NCBI GenBank assembly: GCA_964651435.1
Contig: CAZYVU010000009.1
Location: 1 to 64,000 of the forward strand
DNA length: 64,000 bases
Direction of reading: 5' to 3'
From: CAZYVU01 sp964651435
Lineage (GTDB): Bacteria > Desulfobacterota > Syntrophorhabdia > Syntrophorhabdales > CAYQXL01
Part shown: in pieces, positions 51,442 through 61,200 of the stretch
Layout of the letters: each line of letters starts with the position of its first letter
Numbering within the stretch: the first letter of the stretch is position 1
The notes under the pieces: generated by a model
Seen by the model: only the letters and a program-made list of their open reading frames with translations
Told to the model about the DNA's origin: nothing
Databases searched by the model: none
Made by a program: the position numbers and the translations under genes

Positions 51442-52242
51442 ATGCCCAGGTTTGCAATTTTTGGCCTCGGAAATATGGGTGAAGCCATTCTCAAAGCACT
51501 GCTCAAGAGCGGGGCAGCGAGGAAAGAGCTTTATCCTGTGGAGATCAAGGCAGAGCGTGCCGCTTTAATAGAACGTCTATATAAAGTCACCATGGAAAAA
51601 GAATCGGGCCGCGCAGCGGCACAAAGCGATTTTATCTTTTTGGCCGTCAAGCCTCAGGACGCAGAGGCCTTCTTGAAAAACATCGCCCCCTTTGTGGAGG
51701 ACAGGCATGTCATCGTGTCCGTCATGGCGGGCATTACGTCGTCAACCATCGCGGCGCACGTCGGAAAGCCGGTGAAGGTGGTACGCGTCATGCCCAACCT
51801 TGCCGTACGTATCGGAGAGGGCGCTATCGGCCTGTCTCACAACGAGCTTGTGGGGCCCGACGAAATCGAAGAGGTGCGAAAGCTCTTTGCCTCGGCCGGA
51901 ACCGTTGTGGAGGTCAAGGAGGACCTTCTCGATTCCATAACCGCCCTCGGCGCAAGTGGTCCTGCATTTCTCCTGCTTTTTGTCGAGGCGATGATCGATG
52001 CCGGCGTCCGGGTGGGCCTACCCCGAGACAAGTCCAGGGCCATCGTCCTGCAGATGGTCAAGGGCACCATGGCCCTGCTCGAAGAAGAGGCGCTTCACCC
52101 GAGCCTTATGAGAGAAATGATAACGTCTCCCGGTGGAACAACGATAGCGGGACTGTCGATCATGGAAGAACGGGGCTTCAAGGGTACGGTTATCAGGGCG
52201 GTCGAGGAGGCCAGGAACCGCTCTAAAGAACTATCTCAATGA
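51442..52242 (+). CDS. proC: Pyrroline-5-carboxylate reductase
   Basis: Last step of proline synthesis. 266 residues: Rossmann GLGNMGEAILKALL at the N-terminus, FLAVKPQDAEAFL, VSVMAGITSSTI, RVMPNLAVRIGEG, and the C-terminal ALGASGPAFLLLFVEAMIDAGVRVGLPRDKS and SPGGTTIAGL. GGGAGGGGAAC precedes ATG. It overlaps pcm by four bases. Confidence 0.95.
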   Translation: MPRFAIFGLGNMGEAILKALLKSGAARKELYPVEIKAERAALIERLYKVTMEKESGRAAAQSDFIFLAVKPQDAEAFLKNIAPFVEDRHVIVSVMAGITSSTIAAHVGKPVKVVRVMPNLAVRIGEGAIGLSHNELVGPDEIEEVRKLFASAGTVVEVKEDLLDSITALGASGPAFLLLFVEAMIDAGVRVGLPRDKSRAIVLQMVKGTMALLEEEALHPSLMREMITSPGGTTIAGLSIMEERGFKGTVIRAVEEARNRSKELSQ

Positions 52243-52892
52243 TTCTCAACAATTACTATAATATGCGTCAGCATATGGTAGACACCCAGCTCGTCAGGAG
52301 GGGGATAAAAGACAGCCGCGTCATTGCGGCAATGCGCAAGGTCGAACGCCATCTCTTTCTCGACGAGGCCCTGTGGCCGGAGGCATACGAAGACCACCCG
52401 CTCCCCATCGGGGAGAAACAAACCATTTCACAGCCATACATCGTGGCGCTCATGACAGAAGCTTTGACCCTGCAGGGGAAAGAACGCGTCCTCGAAATCG
52501 GTACGGGGTCGGGATATCAGGCGGCCATCCTCGCAGAAATGGCGGAGCAGGTCTATTCCATCGAACGCATAGCCGTCATCGCACAAAGGGCCAGAAGACT
52601 GCTCGATGAAATGCGGTACAACAACATCGTCATCACCGTCGGGGATGGCACGTATGGGTGGCGTGAATACGCGCCCTACGATGCCGTCATTGTCACAGCA
52701 GCATCACCGGCCGTTCCGAAGCCGCTTATCGACCAACTCGCCCCGGGCGGACGGCTCATCATCCCCCTTGGCGAAGAGTCGGCCCAGGAACTCGTCCTCT
52801 ACTCCAAGCACAAGGATGGCACTGTGTCGTCGGAGGACTACGGCGGATGTAGGTTTGTCAAACTCATAGGAGAACACGGTTGGAGGATTTAG
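52239..52892 (+). CDS. pcm: Protein-L-isoaspartate O-methyltransferase
   Basis: Repairs isoaspartyl residues in ageing proteins using SAM. 217 residues: SQPYIVALMTEAL, VLEIGTGSGYQAAILAEM, YDAVIVTAASPAVPKPLIDQL and the C-terminal FVKLIGEHGW. The adjacency to an RpoS-type sigma factor matches the pcm-rpoS linkage of proteobacteria, and suggests shared stress or stationary-phase use. Overlaps proC by four bases and rpoS by 13. Confidence 0.94.
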   Translation: MILNNYYNMRQHMVDTQLVRRGIKDSRVIAAMRKVERHLFLDEALWPEAYEDHPLPIGEKQTISQPYIVALMTEALTLQGKERVLEIGTGSGYQAAILAEMAEQVYSIERIAVIAQRARRLLDEMRYNNIVITVGDGTYGWREYAPYDAVIVTAASPAVPKPLIDQLAPGGRLIIPLGEESAQELVLYSKHKDGTVSSEDYGGCRFVKLIGEHGWRI

Positions 52893-53764
52893 AGGAAACC
52901 CGCGAACCCGAAAAGGAGAGCGAGGCTGCGCCGGATACGGAGTTCGATGTCGAAAAGCTCTATATGAGGGACCTGAGAAAGCTCTCTATTCTCACCCTCG
53001 ACGAGGAGCGCGTCTTTGCGCAACGCATAGCCGCCGGTGACAGCGATGCCAGGCAACGCCTCATCGAGGCAAACCTGCGCCTCGTCGTCAAGATTGCAAG
53101 AAAGTACATCAACATGGGCATAGCGAACCTCGATCTCATAGAAGAGGGGAACATAGGCCTGATCCGGGCCGTCGAGAAGTTTGACGCCGCCCGCAACTGC
53201 CGTTTTTCAACATACGCAACATGGTGGATCCGCCAATCCATTGAGCGCGCTATTGCCAACCATTCACGCACCATCCGCCTCCCCGTTCACGTCTCGTCGA
53301 AGATGCACAAGGTATCCAAATTTATCAACGCCTACATGGAAAAGAACGAGCGGGAGCCCACGTCTGAAGAGATCGCAACAAGCCTGGGGCTCCGCCTCGA
53401 TTTCGTCAAGAATCTCTTTACGATGCTGGGAAAAACCTACTCTCTGGAAACCCTTATTGACGAGGAGGGGAAGTACACCCTTGAGGATATTCTTCCGGAC
53501 ACGGCTGCCGAAGAGCCTTCTACCGTCTATGAACAGGCAAGACGGGTGGAGGAGATCGCCTCCTGGCTCGACAAGCTCGACGACAAAGAGCGAAAGGTCA
53601 TCATTCTCCGGTACGGCCTCGATCAGGGAGAACCTTTGACACTCGAAGCAATCGGGAAAAAGATAGGTGTTACGCGGGAGCGGATCCGGCAGATTGAACA
53701 GAAGGCGCTCAAACAGCTCCGGCGCATTGTCAAGAGACAAAATATTGGCAAAGAAAACATCTGA
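52880..53764 (+). CDS. rpoS: RNA polymerase sigma factor RpoS-like (group 2 sigma-70)
   Basis: 294 residues. Region 1.2 DLRKLSILTLDEE, regions 2.1-2.4 ANLRLVVKIARKY, DLIEEGNIGLIRAVEKFD and FSTYATWWIRQSIERAI, region 3, and region 4.2 GVTRERIRQIEQKALKQLR. No region 1.1, which separates it from RpoD. TTG start at 52880 with AGGAGA seven bases upstream. Its position after pcm supports the RpoS assignment. Its product would recognise promoters like those listed here. Confidence 0.9.
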   Translation: MEDLEETREPEKESEAAPDTEFDVEKLYMRDLRKLSILTLDEERVFAQRIAAGDSDARQRLIEANLRLVVKIARKYINMGIANLDLIEEGNIGLIRAVEKFDAARNCRFSTYATWWIRQSIERAIANHSRTIRLPVHVSSKMHKVSKFINAYMEKNEREPTSEEIATSLGLRLDFVKNLFTMLGKTYSLETLIDEEGKYTLEDILPDTAAEEPSTVYEQARRVEEIASWLDKLDDKERKVIILRYGLDQGEPLTLEAIGKKIGVTRERIRQIEQKALKQLRRIVKRQNIGKENI

Positions 53765-55277
53765 GGCGGGCCCCAAGACCAATCCGGCCGCCGACATCAT
53801 CAGAAAAGGGTCTGTTATTACCCTCATTACCCTCGTCAGCCGGCCCCTCGGATACGTGCGGGAGGCAATCCAGGCCTACCTCTTCGGCGCCACCATGCTG
53901 GTCGACGCCTTCGTCGTCGCCTTCAACTTCCCTGAGCTGGTTCAGACACTCTTCTTCTCCGGGGCCACCAGCGCCTTTCTTGTTCCGGTTTGTACAAAAT
54001 ATCTCGACAAGCCCGATGAATACTCGGCCATCTACTCGACCTTCATGAACCTTTCGGCCGTGGCAACAGCACTGCTCTCCCTTGTTTTTCTTTTCTTAAG
54101 CGGACCCATAGTGGACCTCATCGCGCCGGGATTTACAGCGGAAACGAAGAGGGCAACGCAGTACCTCTTCCTCATTATGATTCCCGTCATCCTTCTGCAC
54201 ACTCTTCTTTCCGTCATGAAGGCCTTCCTCAACGCCAAGGAACATTTCGTGGCCCCTGAACTCTCGGGGCTTCTCTGGAACCTGGCATTCATCGCGGCGG
54301 CCCTTCTTCTAAGCCCCTTCATGGGCATATACAGCCTCGCCCTCGGCGTCACGGCCGGCGCACTCCTTCAGGTGTTGATGCAGATACCCTATCTGCGCAA
54401 CCTCCGCATTCACTACCGGCCATCCATCTCCCTGGCTCATCCCGCCGTACAGGAGGCCAAACGCCTTTTCCTCGGCGCCCTCGTGGCCACATCCATAGTG
54501 CCCGTCAACAGCTTTGTGGGTCGCATCATCGGCTCCTACCTGCCCCAAGGAGAGGTGGCAGCCCTCGCCTACGCCTTCCGCATCTTCATTCTACCGGCCA
54601 GCCTTTTTGCCGTACCCGTCTATACGGTTATGTTCTCGAAGATCTCACGGTTGTACCATGACGGAGCCATGCGAGGCATTTCGGACCACATTGACGGATC
54701 TACCGTCCTCCTCTGCATCACCCTTATCCCGGCCACCGTCCTGCTCTGCACCATGGGGGACAGTTTTGTCGCCATCCTCTATCAGAGGGGCGCCTTTACA
54801 GCCCACGACACGGCCATCACGAACAGGGCCCTCTTCGGTTACAGCATCGGCCTTCTGTTCTATGCCCTTTCCCTCTCCTTCGTTCGGGTCTTTAACGCCC
54901 TCCACGATATGCGAACGCCGGCCGTCGTGGGGGTCACGTCAATCACCCTCAACGCCGCCCTGGCCTATTATCTCATGGGACCCCTGGGCAACCTCGGCAT
55001 TGCCCTCGCCACGTCGGTTACATCGTTGTACAACTTCGCCACCCTCTACGTTATTCTCAAAAAGAAGATAGCGTACAAGATGTCGGCAAAGGATTTCAGG
55101 GAGACACTGAAATCGATTCTGGCCGGCATCCTTCTCTGCGCCGCCCTGTTGCTCCTTCGGGCCCTCATGCCGCAGACGCGCTATCTCTCAGCGGCCCTCT
55201 CGGTCGTCGTTACCATAGTGATTTTCGGTCTATTCTTCAAAAACTATTACCTGGCCTTTCTGAGACGCCGGCTCTAA
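53745..55277 (+). CDS. murJ: Lipid II flippase MurJ
   Basis: Moves lipid II across the inner membrane. About 510 residues with fourteen membrane helices: SVITLITLVSRPLGYVREAIQAYLFGA, LFFSGATSAFLVPV and AYAFRIFILPASLFAVPV are MurJ-like, with many conserved Arg and Asp in the cavity. TTG at 53745 overlaps the end of rpoS by 20 bases and gives the standard length; the longer frame from 53667 would be shadowed by rpoS. Inner membrane. Confidence 0.93.
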   Translation: MAKKTSEAGPKTNPAADIIRKGSVITLITLVSRPLGYVREAIQAYLFGATMLVDAFVVAFNFPELVQTLFFSGATSAFLVPVCTKYLDKPDEYSAIYSTFMNLSAVATALLSLVFLFLSGPIVDLIAPGFTAETKRATQYLFLIMIPVILLHTLLSVMKAFLNAKEHFVAPELSGLLWNLAFIAAALLLSPFMGIYSLALGVTAGALLQVLMQIPYLRNLRIHYRPSISLAHPAVQEAKRLFLGALVATSIVPVNSFVGRIIGSYLPQGEVAALAYAFRIFILPASLFAVPVYTVMFSKISRLYHDGAMRGISDHIDGSTVLLCITLIPATVLLCTMGDSFVAILYQRGAFTAHDTAITNRALFGYSIGLLFYALSLSFVRVFNALHDMRTPAVVGVTSITLNAALAYYLMGPLGNLGIALATSVTSLYNFATLYVILKKKIAYKMSAKDFRETLKSILAGILLCAALLLLRALMPQTRYLSAALSVVVTIVIFGLFFKNYYLAFLRRRL

Positions 55278-55400
55278 ACTGCCGGTTCCAATCGCAGGGC
55301 GCTGTGCCGGGCGCTTAATCGCTAAAGCGGGCTGAGCCTTGGGATCCCGCGCCCTTTATGGGACCCCACGAGCGGACTTCGACGAGGGCGACAGGGCGCC

Positions 55401-55429
55401 TTGACAGGCCCGGGCCGGTTTGTTATAAC
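55401..55429 (+). promoter_or_regulatory. Strong promoter for the formyltransferase-fold gene
   Basis: TTGACA (55401-55406), 17-base spacer, TATAAC (55424-55429). Start near 55436, leader about 47 bases. In the 205-base gap after murJ only this element is recognisable; 55278-55400 is GC-rich with short dyads (for example GCGC...GCGC) but no clear terminator. Confidence 0.65.
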
Positions 55430-55482
55430 CGACCTATCTTCGACACGTTTCAACCAACATTACAGAGCGCGAGGTGCACGTA

Positions 55483-56349
55483 ATGGCTGCAAACCTTGTT
55501 TTTGACCCATCCTCTTCACCGATGCGTTACGCCTGCGGTGTTTCGGGCTCGGGAAGCAATTATGAGAGAATATACGAAGAGGACACCGGGAAATTTCACG
55601 TCGTATTCAGCAACGCACCCGGTTGCGCCGGCCTGGCGAAGGCTGCCAACCACGGGGCTGCCGTGGTCTACCTCGATTCGGAACGGTATTTTCGGGAGAT
55701 GTGGGGCCTTGACAGGATTCCCCGGTACGGCGTGGAGCGGGACAGCTACGACAGGGCCATCATGACCCTTGTGGAGCAGGCGATCTCAGGCCGGCCTGAT
55801 CTCATCTGCCTGGCCGGCTACGATCTGTGGATTGGAAACTGGATGGTTGACAGGTATTTTCCAAGCATTCTCAACGTCCACCCCGGCGATGCAAAAAGGT
55901 ACGTCGGCCTCGGCTGGAGGCCGACGGCCAAGGCCATACTTGCCGAAGAGCGGAGCGTAAAATCAACGGTCTTCTTTGTCGACCAAAGCGATGACGGTGG
56001 ACCCGTGCTGATCCAGTCCGCCTCCATAGCCCTTTCACGGTGGGACACCGAACTGAGAGAGATACGGCGGTTTGCGGAAAGACAGGGGGCGCAAAGCCTC
56101 AAGGCCTTCAGGGAGGCGGACGCACGAGAAGGAAAGGGGCTCTACCGGTCCCTGGAGAAAGTCTCCACGGCCATTCAGGAAGCGCTCAAGATAGAGGGGG
56201 ACTGGAAGATCTACCCCTTTGCCGTTCACGGACTGATCGCTAAAGGCCGGGTAGCCCTTGACGGCAGAAGGGTCTTTATCGACGGAGTTGAAATGCCCGA
56301 AGAGGGGTGGCAGGTCGACCAGTACGGTTTTGCCGACAGCATACGATAG
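55483..56349 (+). CDS. Formyltransferase-fold protein of unknown substrate (PurN/Fmt-like)
   Basis: 288 residues. The N-terminal half follows the GART/Fmt pattern: CGVSGSGSNYERI, LAGYDLW, ILNVHPGD (the NxHP catalytic segment) and VDQSDDGGPVL with the catalytic-loop Asp. It does not match PurN closely and has an extra C-terminal domain of about 90 residues ending in a FMT-like strand region (GRVALDGRRVFIDG). No purine gene is near. ATG 55483 has GAGGTG seven bases upstream. It could transfer formyl to an unusual amine or act as a hydrolase. Confidence 0.7.
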   Translation: MAANLVFDPSSSPMRYACGVSGSGSNYERIYEEDTGKFHVVFSNAPGCAGLAKAANHGAAVVYLDSERYFREMWGLDRIPRYGVERDSYDRAIMTLVEQAISGRPDLICLAGYDLWIGNWMVDRYFPSILNVHPGDAKRYVGLGWRPTAKAILAEERSVKSTVFFVDQSDDGGPVLIQSASIALSRWDTELREIRRFAERQGAQSLKAFREADAREGKGLYRSLEKVSTAIQEALKIEGDWKIYPFAVHGLIAKGRVALDGRRVFIDGVEMPEEGWQVDQYGFADSIR

Positions 56350-56378
56350 CACCCCGCTAAGCAACGCACGGAGTCGCG

Positions 56379-57134
56379 CTACCTGATAGCCTCGGCCAGG
56401 AGGAAGGCTATCATTCTTTTGACGCCCACCTTCAGAGGGCTCCCGTGAAAACCGGCTTCCCAGCGCCCTTTGCGCAGTGAATCCGAGACAACAAGGAAGG
56501 CAATGGCATTGACGCCAAGATGGGCCGCCACGGCGTAACACGAGGCAACCTCCATCTCTACGGCCACGATCCCGCGGGCTTGATGTGCATCCACTTTTCC
56601 AACCGTTTCCCGGTAGATAGCGTCGGTGGACCAGACCGGGCCCGTCTGAAATTCGTGCCGGCCGATAGCGTCCTTCCAGGCATCAAACCATGGGGTAAAA
56701 ATCATTTCTTCATCCGTATCCACATAGTGGTGCGACAGGCCATCCTCTCTCAAGGCACCCGTCACAGCCAGCACATCGCCTACGTCCAACTCCCGCCCTA
56801 TGGTGCCGCAGTACCCCCAGAGAACAAACTCCCTGACGCCGAAGGCGGTAAACTCCTCCATGAGGGCAGCCACATTGGGCCCACCGAAGGGGCAATTAGC
56901 CAGAACGACATTCCCCGGAGCCAACCGGTATATTGTGCGGAAAGGCCGCCATGCGCCTACGACCTCGGCCTCCACCTCCCGGAGAAGGCGCGCAGCATCG
57001 CCCCGGTCAAAAGAGATAATGGCCCTCGGGGGCAGCTCGAGGGCGCGACTGTCCTGCCGGGTGAAGGTCACGACGAGGTCGGCCGGCGTTACAATGACGG
57101 CAGAGCGATCAAAAAACCGTTTCACGCAAGGCAA
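56379..57134 (-). CDS. Nucleoside phosphorylase (PNP/UDP family 1)
   Basis: 251 residues. Uridine/purine phosphorylase-like fold with VLANCPFGGPNVAALMEEF, FVLWGYCGTIGRELDVGDVL and VAVEMEVASCYAVAAHLGV (the EMExA substrate-binding motif), then SDSL. It cleaves a nucleoside with phosphate; base specificity is unclear. The start is TTG 57134 or GTG 57125, both inside the end of the HIT gene, so translation is coupled. Third gene of the HNH-HIT-phosphorylase run. Confidence 0.8.
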   Translation of the reverse strand: MPCVKRFFDRSAVIVTPADLVVTFTRQDSRALELPPRAIISFDRGDAARLLREVEAEVVGAWRPFRTIYRLAPGNVVLANCPFGGPNVAALMEEFTAFGVREFVLWGYCGTIGRELDVGDVLAVTGALREDGLSHHYVDTDEEMIFTPWFDAWKDAIGRHEFQTGPVWSTDAIYRETVGKVDAHQARGIVAVEMEVASCYAVAAHLGVNAIAFLVVSDSLRKGRWEAGFHGSPLKVGVKRMIAFLLAEAIR

Positions 57135-57597
57135 TTCTCAGTTTATTGTAGCTTGCCTGCAGGTGCTCCGAAATAACCCTCGTCTCACCGGATACGGCCA
57201 TGAAATTGGTGTCACCGAACCACCGAGGCACCACGTGGATGTGAACGTGTTCCTCCAAGCCTGCTCCCGCGGCGCGACCTATGTTTATGCCCACGTTTAC
57301 GCCGTCTGCATTGAAGGCCTTTTTGAGCACAACCACCATCTTCTGCACAAGAGCCATCATGCATCCGATCTCGTCTTTGGACAGCGTCTCGAGGCTTCCC
57401 GTATGCCTCACCGGAACAACCATAACGTGCCCGTTCGAATAGGGGAAGCGGTTCATGATCGCGAAGGCAAGCTCGTTCCTCATGAGGACCAGCGACTCCT
57501 CATCCTTCGTGGGGGCGACGCAGAGGAAGCACCCCTCGTCTTTCTTGTGTACGCTTGTAATGTACTCCATACGCCACGGAGCCCAGATTCTTTCCAT
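57109..57597 (-). CDS. HIT family protein
   Basis: 162 residues with the active-site triad EEHVHIHVVPRW and CFLCVAPTKDEESLVL near the N-terminus; NSNGHVMVVPVRH-type strand is visible as YSNGHVMVVPVRHTG. HIT proteins hydrolyse nucleotide phosphoramidates or Ap4A-like nucleotides. It starts two bases after the HNH stop. Nucleotide-related neighbours suggest a salvage or surveillance role. Confidence 0.92.
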   Translation of the reverse strand: MERIWAPWRMEYITSVHKKDEGCFLCVAPTKDEESLVLMRNELAFAIMNRFPYSNGHVMVVPVRHTGSLETLSKDEIGCMMALVQKMVVVLKKAFNADGVNVGINIGRAAGAGLEEHVHIHVVPRWFGDTNFMAVSGETRVISEHLQASYNKLRIALRETVF

Positions 57598-57599
57598 AA

Positions 57600-58112
57600 T
57601 CAGTTCCTTGTAAAAATGTAGTCTCTCCAGTGTTCAGGAAGTATCTTCATGCCCACGTGCAGCATGAGGAGCGAAAAGCCGCTGGGGCGCGACGGCCTTT
57701 TTCCGGGATGCATGTCCGCCTCGTCAGGAAGCTTGTCCCCCTTTCTCACGTTGCACCTGGTGCAGGAAGTGACGATGTTTGTCCACTCCGTAATACCCCC
57801 GCGGGACTTCGGGACGATGTGATCGCAGGTAAGGTGTTTCGGGTCAAATACCTTGCCGCAGTATTGGCAGGTAAAGTTGTCTCTGAGGAAGATGTTCCGC
57901 CGCGAAAACTTGACGTGATTATAATTGTTTCTGACGAGCACTAAAAGGCGTATAACGGCGGGCTGCTTCATGCTCCTGGAAACGCCCCTGATCTCCCTTT
58001 CATACTCCCTTAAGACCTCGACCTTACCTACGAAAACAAGGTGCACCGCCTTTTTCCAGGAAACAATGCTTAAGGGTTCGAAGGTCGTGTTGAGAAGGAG
58101 GGTTCGGTCCAT
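57600..58112 (-). CDS. HNH endonuclease family protein
   Basis: 170 residues. N-terminal VLNTTFEPLSIVSWKKA-type region (here LLNTTFEPLSIVSWKKAV), then an HNH fold with CQYCGK, CDHIVPKSRGG, and WTNIVTSCTRCNVRKGDK. This family is widespread as a stand-alone gene with unknown cellular role. ATG 58112 was chosen over more upstream starts because a promoter at 58124-58153 places the transcript start about five bases ahead of it. Followed directly by HIT. Confidence 0.88.
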   Translation of the reverse strand: MDRTLLLNTTFEPLSIVSWKKAVHLVFVGKVEVLREYEREIRGVSRSMKQPAVIRLLVLVRNNYNHVKFSRRNIFLRDNFTCQYCGKVFDPKHLTCDHIVPKSRGGITEWTNIVTSCTRCNVRKGDKLPDEADMHPGKRPSRPSGFSLLMLHVGMKILPEHWRDYIFTRN

Positions 58113-58123
58113 AAGTCTCGTGA

Positions 58124-58153
58124 AACATACCGTTTCAGGGTTTGCCTTGTCAA
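58124..58153 (-). promoter_or_regulatory. Promoter of HNH-HIT-nucleoside phosphorylase
   Basis: Minus strand TTGACA (58153-58148), 18-base spacer, TATGTT (58129-58124). Predicted start near 58117, five to six bases before ATG 58112, with no room for a Shine-Dalgarno. Confidence 0.5.
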
Positions 58154-58215
58154 GCATCGCTTGCCCGGCGGTTCTCGTGGCGGCACGGGCCTCCTTACAA
58201 AAACAATTGTCCTCG

Positions 58216-58244
58216 TTGACTGTGCCGGGGCTCTGTGGTACCAT
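58216..58244 (+). promoter_or_regulatory. Promoter of the GH13 gene, near-leaderless
   Basis: TTGACT (58216-58221), 17-base spacer, TACCAT (58239-58244). Predicted start near 58251, two bases before ATG 58253. No Shine-Dalgarno. Divergent from the HNH promoter in the same 140-base gap. Confidence 0.5.
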
Positions 58245-58252
58245 GCCACGAT

Positions 58253-61200
58253 ATGCAAAATCATAGCGGACGGGAGTTTCATATCTCCAGGACGAGCCGG
58301 GAGAAGTACGGCGTCGATACAGCCCTTTTCAAGCTGAGCGGCAACGTCATCTTTTCCAGCGTACGCGCCGCCAGGCACCTCGTGCAGTCCATAAACAAGG
58401 AGAGGGGGGCCAAGGCCGGGCCCGAGGAAATCCTCAAGGCCGGCGACATGGTGGCCATGGGCCTCATCGACGAGATCCTCCACTACGTCGTTGAGCTCTA
58501 CCGCAACCAAAGGGTCAGGGATGCACTGACAAAAGCGCTGGCCATGCTGGATGAGGAGATAGGCCGGGAAGGAGTAGATAGAACGCTCACGTTTTTCACC
58601 GTCCACTTTCCCCCCCTCTCAGTCTACCGCAACGAGGCATCCGTTCCCCAATACCTTGCGGGAAGGACAGGTGCAAGCCCCAACAGGGAGATCGCCATCG
58701 AAGAGATCCTGCTGCTGTGGCTCGCCAACATGAACCCGGCTTTTCGGTCCTTTCGAGAGCTCTTCGACGACACCTCCCTGAAGGAGAATACGGATTACCT
58801 GCGGCTCATTCATAGCCTGCGCCGGTTTTTTGATGTGGAGCCCTCCTTCGGACCAGAGGACCAGAACCTTATTGATATGCTGCGCAGTCCGGCAATTGCA
58901 GTGCCGAATTCGCTGGAAGGGCAGCTTGCCTACATCCGGGACCACTGGGGCCTTCTCGTGCGGGAGCGTTACAGCGCCAGGCTCTTAAGAAGTCTTGATC
59001 TCTTTCAGGAAGAGCGGAAGCTCACCTTTGCCGGGCCCGGCCCATCAGTCGTCTACACCTATGAAATCGTCGAGGGGGAGAGCGAATACGAGCAGTTCAG
59101 CCCCGACCGGGAATGGATGCCCCAGCTCGTCCTCATGGCAAAGAACGTCTATGTCTGGTTTGATCAGCTCTCGCGGGCATACGGACAACCGGTTACGCGC
59201 CTCGACGATATACCGGATGACGAGCTGGACAGGTTGAGGGACTACGGATTCACCGGCCTATGGCTCATAGGCATATGGGAAAGGAGCCCCGCATCACAGA
59301 GGATCAAACAGCTTTGCGGCAACCCCGAGGCCGTGCCGTCGGCCTATTCCGTTTTCGATTATGAAATTGCCACGGACCTTGGCGGAGAAGATGCCTACCG
59401 GAACCTGAGAGAGCGCCTGACTGCACGGGGGATCAGGCTTGCCAGCGACATGGTGCCCAATCACTTCGGCATTGATAGCCGCTATGTCATCGACCATCCT
59501 TCATGGTTCATCTCCCTGGACCACAACCCCTTTCCCTGGTATTCCTTCCAGGGAACAGACCTATCCGGCAACGGACGGGTAGGTATTTTCCTCGAAGACC
59601 ATTATTACGACCGAACAGATGCCGCCGTGGCCTTCAAGCGCGTCGACCGGATGACCGGCCGGGAGCATTTTGTCTACCATGGCAATGACGGGACAAGCAT
59701 GCCGTGGAACGACACGGCACAGCTTGACTACCTCAACCCCGATGTGCGGGAAGGCATGATCGAGCTCATCCTCTCCGTAGCCAGGAAGTTCCCCATCATC
59801 AGGTTCGACGCAGCGATGACCCTGACGAAGCGACACTATCAGCGGCTCTGGTACCCGGATCCGGGAAGGGGCGGTGCCATCCCCACCCGCGCAGAGAACG
59901 GCATGACAAAGGAGGAGTTTGACGACCGTATGCCCCAGGAATTCTGGAGACAGGTTGTCGATCGCGTGGCCCAGGAGGCGCCGGACACACTTCTGCTTGC
60001 TGAGGCATTCTGGCTGCTGGAAGGCTATTTTGTCCGCACCCTCGGGATGCACAGGGTTTACAACAGCGCCTTCATGAACATCCTCCGGGACGAAGAAAAC
60101 GCCAAGTACCGCCTGGTTATGAAGAACACCCTGGAGTTCGATCCGGAGGTAATGAGGCGTTTCGTCAACTTCATGAACAACCCCGACGAAAGGACGGCCG
60201 TCGACCAGTTCGGCAAAGGCGACAAGTACTTCGGCATCTGCACTATGATGGTAACCCTTCCGGGGCTCCCCATGTTCGGACACGGTCAGGTCGAGGGCTT
60301 CTCCGAGAAGTACGGCATGGAATACCGCAAGGCCTATTGGCACGAGCAGCCCGACCCCGAGCTGGTGGACCGCCATCGCAGGGAGATCTTTCCACTCCTC
60401 CACAGGCGCCACCTCTTCGCGGGGGTGGCCAATTTTCTTCTCTATGATTTCGTGTCCGAGGACGGCACCGTGAATGAGGACGTCTTCGCCTATTCGAACC
60501 GGTATGGGCGAGAAAGGACGCTGGTTCTCTATCACAACAGGTTTGCGGCTGCACGCGGCTACGTTAAGACATCCGTTGCCTACTCCATTGCCACCGGCAC
60601 AGCCGACGGACGCGAGCTTGTCCGCAAGGATTTGGCCGAAGGCCTGGCGCTGACGGCCCTCGAGGGCTTTTTCACCCTTTTTCACGATCACCGCAGGGGA
60701 CTCTGGTTCGTCCGCGACAACAGAACCCTGGCCGACAAGGGTCTCCATGTGGAGCTTCAGGCCTACGATTACTACACCTTTGTAGAGCTCGCGGAGGTGA
60801 AGGACAACGAGTGGCATCGCTTCCAGCGCCTCAGCGACTATCTTGGGGACGGCGGCACGGTTGATCTCGACGCGGCGACGACGGAAATGCTATCCCGCGA
60901 CTTCTCCGACGGAACCCGAAGCCTCCTGCCGGACATCCTGTCGGCACTGAACGCGGCGTCGCACGGAGCGGGCGCCCGGCAACGCCCGGTCGTTGACGAC
61001 TCGGCAACCTGGCCCAGGGAAAAGATGATCGGGCTCGTTCTCGTGGGAAACCACCTTTACGGTCTGCAGGCCGACGCCGACGACATCGCCTTCCGCGCTT
61101 TCAGGCTGATCGGTGCGGCCGCCTTGGTCCTGCGCCAAGCAGCAGACCTCTTCGCGGAAAAGGTCAACGGTGGGGAGGTTTTTGCATCAGCGCCAGGCCT

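Noticed and set aside
59561..60817. 418-residue minus-strand open frame inside the GH13 gene
   Set aside because: Antisense shadow caused by high GC third positions; the plus-strand frame holds all the GH13 motifs.
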